NCBI RefSeq assembly: GCF_001280015.1
Contig: NZ_LGDV01000269.1
Coordinates: forward strand, 1 to 8,465
Length of the DNA stretch: 8,465 nucleotides
Direction: 5' to 3'
Source: Streptomyces sp. MMG1121
GTDB lineage: Bacteria > Actinomycetota > Actinomycetes > Streptomycetales > Streptomycetaceae
A program made the position numbers and the translations under genes. Below, in pieces: positions 6,101 to 8,465 of this stretch. Positions within the stretch are counted from its first letter, which is position 1; every line of letters begins with the position of its first letter. The notes under the pieces were generated by a model, which was not told where the DNA came from, searched no databases, and saw only the letters and a list, made by a program, of their open reading frames with translations.

Positions 6101-7158
6101 CCGCCGGTGTCCTGGACGACGGTGTGATGGCGGGCCTGACACCGGATCGGCTGGCGGCGGTGTACCGGCCCAAAGTCGACGCGGCGTTGGCGCTGCACGA
6201 GTTGACGCGGCACCTGGAGCTGGACGCCTTCGTCCTCTACTCCTCCGCGTCCGGCGTCATCGGCGGTGCGGGGCAGGGCAACTACTCGGCGGCGAACGCG
6301 TTCCTGGACGCCTTCGCCCAGTGGCGCCGTGCCCAGGGTCTCACGGCCGTGGCGCTGGCCTGGGGCCTGTGGGGTGAGTCGAGTGCCATGACGGGTTCGC
6401 TCGGGGAGTCCGACCGGGCACGTATGCGGCGCAGCGGAATCCGGTCCCTGTCCGTCGAGGAGGGCATGGCGCTTTTCGACGCCGGTCTCGGTGCCGACGA
6501 ACCGGCTCTGATACCGGTCAAGTTCGACCTGGCCGCACTGGCCGCACAAGCGGGGGCCGACCACGTGCCGTCGATGCTGCGAGGCCTGGTCCGCAGGCCG
6601 CGCCGGACCGTCCGCACCGGTGTCGCCGGCGGCACCGGCAGCGCGGCGGGGGAGTCCCTGGCCGACCGGCTGGCCACGATGCCGCAGCCCGAGCGACGGC
6701 GCGCCCTGCTCGACCTGGTGAGCGCCGACGCCGCGACCGTACTGGGCCGCCGAGAGCGGGACGCCATCGCGTCGGACCGCGCCTTCAAGGAACTCGGCTT
6801 CGACTCGCTCACAGGCGTGGAACTGCGCAACCGGCTCATGGCGGCCACGGGCCTCCAACTCCCCGCCTCGGCGGTGTTCGACTACCCGACGCCGGCCGCT
6901 CTCGCTGACGTCCTGTTGGAGCAACTGGGCGACTCGCCGGTGTCCGTACTCGCTGAACTGGACAGGCTGGAAGCGGCGTTGAGCACGATGCATCCGGACG
7001 ATGACGTGATGGCACAGACGGCCAAGCGCCTGCAGGCGTTGGCGACCCGGTGTGCGTCGTCCGGTGCCCCTGTGGAGGACGAGGAGCACTTCGACCTCGA
7101 ATCCGCCTCCGACGACGAACTCTTCAGCTTCGCGGAGAGCGAGCTCGGCTCTTCCTGA
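1..7158 (+). CDS. Modular type I polyketide synthase, 5'-partial: [AT linker]-KR-ACP / KS-AT-DH(inactive)-KR-ACP-docking
   Basis: This cytosolic megasynthase extends and reduces an ACP-bound polyketide. About 2385 codons are visible, open at the left edge; the GTG at 10 is an internal valine, not a start. Residue numbers used here and in the domain entries count from that Val as 1. Domain order: end of a post-AT linker (1-31), dimerisation element (37-92), KR (93-557), ACP (577-664), KS (685-1110), AT (1204-1500), degenerate DH (1548-1776), KR (1789-2190), ACP (2216-2306) and C-terminal docking region (2308-2382). There is no enoylreductase and no thioesterase, so the chain is handed on rather than released. 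The next PKS gene begins 44 bases downstream in the same direction, which suggests one operon and a direct partner. Both ACPs have their phosphopantetheine serine and both KRs look complete. Assignment to the PKS family is certain; the pathway product is not identifiable. Domain edges are good to roughly 10-20 residues. Confidence 0.97.
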   Translation, partial: AGGVDVDWKAVFDVGSARPVELPTYPFQHQHYWLDANDVPAVEADPADAAFWAAIEAGDTDALADDFQLNASVLDEVLPALSSWRRRRRERSVVGGWRYHLGWDRIDTTGTLSGTWLIAVGTDNDPLAEAVAAGLTERGAQTVRVEVDTANTDREALAAALPDQPVTGIVSLLALDGRPHPDHPTWSRGTIGTVTLVQALGDAEIEAPLWAVTSGGVAVADPAELTDVSQHVMWGIGTVLALDHPRTWGGLVDLPSGTDAPDPRTLDLLCTALSGADDEDQLAVRPDGLHARRMRRAPLDGAPATKPWTPRGTVLITGGTGGTGAHIARWLAEHGAEHLVLTSRRGPDAPGAGELRAELEAFGAQVTITACDVADRDAVAALLDTVPAELPLSAVLHLAGAPQTESPLSRITVEQFAEMGRAKIAGARHLDDLLGDRELDAFVLFSSGAAAWGSNGLTSYAGANAHLDALAQHRRARGLTATSIAWGAWDGGGMVDASMAGEFAKLGLSLMEPHLGVAALVQAVEHDETHVVVAGIDWTRFAPAFTLSRPRPLLRGLPEVAELLADGTEDRPGTDASAFRSELLRLSPAEQERLLVGLVRTEAGAVLGHTDPEGVEEERAFKEIGFDSVTAVELRNRLNAATQLRLPATLVFDYPSPRALADHLRAELVGERAAAALPAVAPSVATDDPIAIVSMSCRLPGGVTSPEDLWTLLVEGRDALVDFPADRGWDLDGLFSDDPDAPGTTYVRKGGFLRGVADFDAGFFGINPREALAMDPQQRLLLETSWEVFERAGIDPTSLRGKDVGVFTGMGAQDYTPRLGGGAEGTEGYALTGSAGSVASGRVSYILGLEGPALTIDTACSSSLVAMHSAMQALRSGECSLALAGGVAVMSSPGVFVEFSRQRGLAPDGRCKAFAEGADGTGWAEGVGVVLLERLSDARRNGHEVLALVRGSAVNQDGASNGLTAPNGPSQQRVIRQALASAGLSAADVDAVEAHGTGTSLGDPIEAQALMATYGQERSAEDRPMLLGALKSNLGHTGATAGVAGVIKMVQAMRHGVLPKTLHVDAPSSEVDWSAGAVELLTEPRVWPEVDRPRRAGVSAFGISGTNAHVILEGVESAAPAERAVVPDGAVPLMVSGRSPGAVRAQAARLAGFLDENPGLNLTDVAYSLATTRARFDHRAVVVAGSQEEALEGLASVCSHTAASGRLGVLFTGQGSQRVGMGRELYGAFPVFADAFDTVCAVVDEGLGRSLKDVVFEGGDLLDETRYAQPALFAVEVALFRLMESWGVSPDFLGGHSIGEVTAAYLAGVWSLADAATLVVARGRLMQALPSGGVMVAVEAAEDEVTPLLTQGVGIAAVNGPTSLVLSGVEDAVEAVLARFEVRRVKRLRVSHAFHSPLMEPMLEEFRQVVAGLTYHEPSVSVVSNLTGEVADTGRLCSPEYWVEHVRGTVRFHDGVRALREQNVSTFLELGPDGVLSGMVAEECVPSLRRDVPEVRALMNTLGRLHTRGVDVDWEKVFSGTGAHRVELPTYAFQRQRFWLAATAPATDASMGHPLLNAVMAVPDTGGVLCTGRLSRKAQPWLVEGSLPGTGMVPGAALVELAIRAGDEVGAGTVRELTIETPIVLPATGALRVQVSVGGADDAGHHTVGVYTRSEQGDEPWTRHATGTLTPSGVIPASSGDAGTPGEYIELALDEELAADAGRFGIHPVLLEAAVHATGLSGLSAEWHGVTLHTAGAPAVRIRLTPTGTGSDALRLDVYGADGEGAPVASVESLVLREVTEEQLKVSGGGGDSLFRVEWSPLPVRDGADAVEMELLEVRTAALDAEAVHEATAGVLSGVQSFLASSPGGRLVVVTRGAVVVEHEAEVVDPVAAAVWGLVRSAQAESPGRVVLVDVAADGAVPAGAVLAGVLESGEPQVAVRSDGMFVPRLVRAVAGRPGRPVFRPGGTVLVTGGTGTLGAEVARHLATVHGVRSLLLTSRRGLDAPGAMELKAELERAGADVIVAACDVADRGELAQLLAQVPASVPLSGVVHTAGVLDDGVMAGLTPDRLAAVYRPKVDAALALHELTRHLELDAFVLYSSASGVIGGAGQGNYSAANAFLDAFAQWRRAQGLTAVALAWGLWGESSAMTGSLGESDRARMRRSGIRSLSVEEGMALFDAGLGADEPALIPVKFDLAALAAQAGADHVPSMLRGLVRRPRRTVRTGVAGGTGSAAGESLADRLATMPQPERRRALLDLVSADAATVLGRRERDAIASDRAFKELGFDSLTGVELRNRLMAATGLQLPASAVFDYPTPAALADVLLEQLGDSPVSVLAELDRLEAALSTMHPDDDVMAQTAKRLQALATRCASSGAPVEDEEHFDLESASDDELFSFAESELGSS
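118..285 (+). other. Dimerisation element before KR (module without DH)
   Basis: Between the AT linker and the KR lies a short helical segment (residues about 37-92) with the pattern AAFWAAIEAGD, LDEVLPALSSWRRRRRE and VVGGWRY. In PKS modules lacking a dehydratase, this element commonly fills the gap and helps hold the homodimer together. Its presence confirms that the upstream module has no DH. The five-arginine run at its end is usual for the family. Confidence 0.8.
286..1680 (+). other. Ketoreductase domain, A-type (upstream module)
   Basis: This NADPH-dependent KR reduces the beta-keto group of the upstream module to a hydroxyl. A structural half (residues about 93-300) is followed by a catalytic half beginning with the nucleotide-binding motif TGGTGGTGAH (314-323). 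Catalytic residues appear intact: Lys420 (nt 1267), Ser444 (1339), Tyr457 (1378) and Asn461 (1390). The LDD motif of B-type KRs is absent (AGAPQTESPLSR in its place), and Trp449 (nt 1354) sits eight residues before the Tyr. Those two features are the accepted A-type fingerprint, predicting an L-configured hydroxyl. Leu454, not His, is three residues before the Tyr, which argues against the epimerising A2 subtype. The stereochemical call is inference from family rules. Confidence 0.92.
1738..2001 (+). other. Acyl carrier protein domain (upstream module)
   Basis: This ACP holds the growing chain on a phosphopantetheine arm. The attachment serine is Ser625 (nt 1882-1884) in the motif GFDSVTAVELRNRL, followed by LPATLVFDYPSPRALADHL, the typical end of a modular PKS ACP. 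About 20 variable residues rich in Ala and Pro then link it to the next KS, so the two modules are joined in one polypeptide. Confidence 0.95.
2062..3339 (+). other. Ketosynthase domain (complete module)
   Basis: This KS catalyses decarboxylative condensation of the incoming chain with the extender unit. It runs from DDPIAIVSMSCRLPG to GTNAHVILE (residues 685-1110, normal length). The catalytic triad is complete: Cys857 in DTACSSS (nt 2578-2580), His992 in EAHGTGT (2983-2985) and His1033 in KSNLGHT (3106-3108). With Cys present rather than Gln, this is an extending KS, not a KSQ loading domain. Synonymous codon preference changes abruptly near nt 2840-2870, inside this domain (see findings). 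Confidence 0.96.
3115..3167 (+). repeat. 53-bp exact direct repeat in KS coding, copy 1
   Basis: These 53 bases are identical to 8355-8407. Both copies encode the segment [18 protein letters not shown] just after the second catalytic His of the KS. Flanking sequence is also similar, but with scattered synonymous and coding changes. It is a product of module duplication or gene conversion, not a mobile element. Confidence 0.9.
3340..3618 (+). other. KS-AT linker
   Basis: Residues 1111-1203 join KS and AT. They contain the usual elements: a short variable stretch, PLMVSGRSPGAVRAQAARL, then LTDVAYSLATTRARFDHRAVVVAG. This compact linker packs between KS and AT in known structures. No break or insertion is seen. 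Confidence 0.85.
3619..4509 (+). other. Acyltransferase domain, predicted malonyl-CoA specific
   Basis: This AT loads the extender unit onto the module's ACP. It starts at LGVLFTGQGSQRVGMGREL. The active-site serine is Ser1294 in GHSIG (nt 3889-3891), with Arg1319 in the ARGRLM motif where the extender carboxylate is normally bound. The specificity motif is HAFH (1389-1392, nt 4174-4185), and GHSIG lacks the Gln of methylmalonyl ATs (GHSQG, with YASH). By the established motif rules this selects malonyl-CoA, adding an unbranched two-carbon unit. Valine codons here favour GTG strongly, unlike the preceding module. Confidence 0.93.
4510..4620 (+). other. Post-AT linker (complete module)
   Basis: This stretch contains VDVDWEKVF followed by VELPTYAFQRQRFWL, the conserved linker that follows the AT. 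Its sequence closely parallels the segment at the very start of the window, showing that both belong to the same position in consecutive modules. Confidence 0.88.
4651..5337 (+). other. Degenerate dehydratase domain, predicted inactive
   Basis: The fold of a PKS dehydratase is recognisable from GHPLLNAVM, through VPGAALVELAIRAGDEVG, PWTRHATGTL and DAGRFGIHPVLLEAAVHA, to VASVESLVLREV. Its catalytic features are lost. In HxxxGxxxxP the His is replaced by Gly1582 (nt 4753-4755), leaving GSLPGTGMVP. The catalytic Asp of the usual HPxLLDA is Glu1709 (nt 5134-5136). The block that normally holds the YGPxFxG motif is missing: after LTPSG (1666-1670) the sequence goes within about 20 residues to the strand before DEELAADAGRFG. 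The domain is about 229 residues, roughly 45-50 shorter than a typical one by eye. The frame stays open and no stop intervenes, so it probably remains as a structural spacer. Confidence 0.9.
5374..6579 (+). other. Ketoreductase domain, B1-type (complete module)
   Basis: This NADPH-dependent KR follows the dead DH. The catalytic half begins TVLVTGGTGTLGAEVARHLA (1945-1964). Key residues are intact: Lys2055, Ser2079 (nt 6244), Tyr2092 (nt 6283) and Asn2096 (nt 6295). The LDD motif is present (2035-2037, nt 6112-6120) and there is no Trp eight residues before the Tyr. Ala, not Pro, is five before the Tyr, so B1 is the likelier subtype, predicting a D-hydroxyl. B-type KRs normally feed a DH, which fits descent from an alkene-forming module. 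The structural half looks short, with only about 50 residues between the FRVEW start and RLVVVTRGAV. No enoylreductase lies between DH and KR. Confidence 0.92.
6655..6927 (+). other. Acyl carrier protein domain (complete module)
   Basis: This is the second ACP of the visible polypeptide. The phosphopantetheine serine is Ser2266 (nt 6805-6807) in ELGFDSLTGVELRNRL, followed by LPASAVFDYPTPAALADVLL. The linker before it (residues about 2190-2215) is Gly/Ala/Arg rich, as usual between KR and ACP. This ACP should carry the finished beta-hydroxy intermediate to the next protein. Confidence 0.95.
6931..7155 (+). other. C-terminal docking domain
   Basis: About 75 residues after the last ACP form the tail that binds the next PKS protein. 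Three predicted helices are visible: VLAELDRLEAALS, MAQTAKRLQALATRC and SASDDELFSFAESELG, the last after an acidic stretch. The closing pattern LESASDDELF...ELG is characteristic of class 1 docking domains, where the first two helices dimerise and the last engages the N-terminal coiled coil of the partner. There is no thioesterase. Confidence 0.9.
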
Positions 7159-7202
7159 CAGCAGCGCCGGCCCCCCACACCTGTTGAGCAGAAGGAATTT
7201 CG
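7159..7202 (+). other. Short intergenic gap between two PKS genes
   Basis: Only 44 bases separate the stop of the first PKS gene from the start of the second. Apart from the ribosome binding site, no inverted repeat typical of a terminator and no convincing promoter is seen. This supports cotranscription of the two genes. Confidence 0.75.
7191..7196 (+). promoter_or_regulatory. Ribosome binding site (GAAGGA)
   Basis: GAAGGA lies six bases upstream of the ATG at 7203, a normal spacing for translation initiation in Streptomyces. An in-frame TGA at 7185-7187 excludes an upstream start, so this site and the ATG fix the beginning of the second gene. Confidence 0.85.
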
Positions 7203-7304
7203 ATGAGCACGAACGACGACAAGCTGCGCGACTACCTCAAGCGAGCCCTCGCCGACCTCAGCCAGGCGCGCAAGCGACTGCGCGAGGTCGAGTCGGAGAA
7301 GACG
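7203..7304 (+). other. N-terminal docking domain (coiled coil)
   Basis: The first 34 residues include [20 protein letters not shown] and [11 protein letters not shown], a charged amphipathic helix directly before the KS. This is the usual class 1 N-terminal docking coiled coil of actinomycete PKS proteins. It pairs as a dimer with the C-terminal docking helix of the preceding synthase. Assignment is by pattern only; the specificity residues were not modelled. Confidence 0.9.
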
Positions 7305-8465
7305 GAACCCATCGCGATCGTCGCCATGGGCTGCCGCCTCCCGGGAAATGTGTCCTCGCCCGAGGACCTGTGGGACCTGGTCGCCGGAGGCACCGACGGC
7401 ATCTCGTCGTTCCCGACCGACCGGGGCTGGGACGTGAACGGGCTGTACGACCCTGACCCGGAGCGCCCCGGGAAGTCGTACGTCAGGGAGGGCGGCTTCG
7501 TCACGGACGCGGCCGACTTCGACGCCGCCTTCTTCGGAATCAGCCCGCGTGAGGCGCTGGCGATGGATCCGCAGCAGCGGCTGCTGCTGGAGACGTCGTG
7601 GGAGGTCTTCGAGCGGGCCGGCATCGACCCCATGTCGCTGCGCGGCCGCAACGTGGGTGTGTTCGCCGGTACCAAGCCGCAGGACTACATCCCCAGCCTG
7701 GAAAGCGGGGAGTCCAGCGCCGAAGGGTATGCCCTGACGGGCAGCGCCGGCGCAGTCACCTCCGGCCGGGTCTCGTACGCCTTCGGCTTCGAGGGGCCTG
7801 CCGTCTCCATCGACACGGCGTGTTCGTCGTCACTGGTCGCCATCCACCTGGCCGCCCAGGCACTGCGCAGCGGTGAGTGTTCGCTCGCGCTCGCCGGCGG
7901 TGTGTCCGTGATGGCCACGCCGGGCGCCTTCGTCGCCTTCTCGCGGCAGCGGGGCCTGGCGGCCGACGCACGCTGCAAGGCCTTCGCGGCGGGCGCGGAC
8001 GGTACGGCCTGGGCCGAAGGTGTGGGCCTGCTGCTTCTCGAGCGCCTGTCGGACGCTCGCCGAAACGGCCACGATGTGCTGGCGGTTGTGCGTGGCAGCG
8101 CGGTGAATCAGGACGGCGCGTCCAACGGGCTCACCGCGCCCAACGGTCCGTCGCAACGACGCGTCATCCGTCAGGCGCTGGCCAATTCCGGGCTCCTCGC
8201 CACGGACATCGACGCGGTGGAGGCGCATGGTACGGGTACGTCGTTGGGTGATCCGATCGAGGCGCAGGCGCTGCTGGCGACGTACGGCCAGGGCCGGCCG
8301 GCCGGGCGGCCGCTGTGGCTCGGTTCCGTGAAGTCCAACCTCGGTCACACACAGGCCACCGCGGGCGTGGCGGGTGTGATCAAGATGGTGCAGGCGATGC
8401 GGCACGGTGTGCTGCCGAGGACGCTGCATGTGGACGAGCCGTCGCCGAAGGTGGACTGGTCGGCG
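7203..8465 (+). CDS. Modular type I polyketide synthase, 3'-partial: docking domain-KS
   Basis: The next megasynthase in the assembly line takes the chain from the preceding protein and starts another elongation. The ATG at 7203 is the only good start: a ribosome binding site sits at 7191-7196 and an in-frame TGA lies at 7185-7187. The 421 visible codons run open to the window edge. Residues 1-34 form an N-terminal docking coiled coil; residues 35-421 are a KS lacking about its last 38 residues when compared with the KS of the previous gene. The active-site residues are all present: Cys207 in DTACSSS, His342 in EAHGTGT and His382 in KSNLGHT. It is therefore an extension KS, not a loading KSQ. 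AT and later domains must lie downstream, out of view, so the chemistry of this module is unknown. Gene order, direction and docking domain type make it the likely direct acceptor of the upstream protein. Confidence 0.96.
   Translation, partial: MSTNDDKLRDYLKRALADLSQARKRLREVESEKTEPIAIVAMGCRLPGNVSSPEDLWDLVAGGTDGISSFPTDRGWDVNGLYDPDPERPGKSYVREGGFVTDAADFDAAFFGISPREALAMDPQQRLLLETSWEVFERAGIDPMSLRGRNVGVFAGTKPQDYIPSLESGESSAEGYALTGSAGAVTSGRVSYAFGFEGPAVSIDTACSSSLVAIHLAAQALRSGECSLALAGGVSVMATPGAFVAFSRQRGLAADARCKAFAAGADGTAWAEGVGLLLLERLSDARRNGHDVLAVVRGSAVNQDGASNGLTAPNGPSQRRVIRQALANSGLLATDIDAVEAHGTGTSLGDPIEAQALLATYGQGRPAGRPLWLGSVKSNLGHTQATAGVAGVIKMVQAMRHGVLPRTLHVDEPSPKVDWSA
7305..8465 (+). other. Ketosynthase domain, partial at right edge
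   Basis: This KS starts [14 protein letters not shown] and runs to PSPKVDWSA. Catalytic Cys207 is at nt 7821-7823, His342 at 8226-8228 and His382 at 8346-8348. It is very similar to the KS at 2062-3339, especially from [14 protein letters not shown] to [10 protein letters not shown] and from [10 protein letters not shown] to the window edge. The GTNAHVILE end is beyond the window. Confidence 0.95.
8355..8407 (+). repeat. 53-bp exact direct repeat in KS coding, copy 2
   Basis: Second copy of the exact repeat at 3115-3167, in the KS of the next gene, about 5.2 kb away. Such long identical tracts between modules of one cluster can serve as sites for homologous recombination. Confidence 0.9.

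Noticed and set aside
4756..7089. Very long open frame (777 codons) on the minus strand
   Set aside because: It lies wholly opposite the PKS coding frame, has a low-complexity His/Arg/Gln-rich composition and no recognisable domain. Long antisense frames are expected opposite G+C-rich codons.
6931..7158. Possible thioesterase at the C-terminus
   Set aside because: Only about 75 residues follow the ACP, with no GxSxG motif; they match a docking domain.
7159..7202. Possible terminator or promoter between the genes
   Set aside because: No stable inverted repeat with a T-run and no convincing -10/-35 pair is visible in 44 bases; only a ribosome binding site is supported.
1..8465. TTA (bldA-dependent) codons in the PKS genes
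   Set aside because: No in-frame TTA was noticed by eye. The TTTA near 2419 reads as TTT followed by ACC in frame. A computed codon count would settle this.

Overview
This window is the interior of a modular type I polyketide synthase (PKS) locus. The high G+C content, the strong preference for G or C at third codon positions and the domain sequences point to an actinomycete, most likely Streptomyces or a close relative. Everything visible is on the + strand. No transposon, RNA gene, CRISPR array, promoter or terminator could be supported.

Layout. (1) Positions 1-7158 hold the 3' part of a multimodular PKS gene whose start lies upstream. It opens in the linker after an acyltransferase (AT) and continues with a ketoreductase (KR) and an acyl carrier protein (ACP), closing one module. 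A complete second module follows (KS-AT-DH-KR-ACP), then a C-terminal docking domain and the stop. (2) A 44-base gap (7159-7202) carries a ribosome binding site and no visible terminator. (3) Positions 7203-8465 hold the 5' end of the next PKS gene, an N-terminal docking coiled coil followed by most of a ketosynthase (KS), running off the window.

How the parts work together. The upstream module reduces its beta-keto group with an A-type KR and has no dehydratase. The complete module appears to load malonyl-CoA (HAFH and GHSIG motifs) and has a KR of B1 type. Its dehydratase looks dead: the catalytic His is Gly, the catalytic Asp is Glu, and a central block including the YGPxFxG region is missing. 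Both modules should therefore leave hydroxyls, of opposite predicted configuration (L then D), giving a 1,3-diol segment. The chain then passes to the next protein through the docking domain pair. The product cannot be named from this window; a hydroxyl-rich macrolide, polyene or linear polyol would fit.

The most interesting points are the eroded dehydratase and a sharp change of synonymous codon choice inside the KS. That change marks a compositionally different KS(C-half)-AT block, as expected from natural module recombination. I see no sign of an unknown kind of system; this is a recognisable PKS with evolutionary scars.
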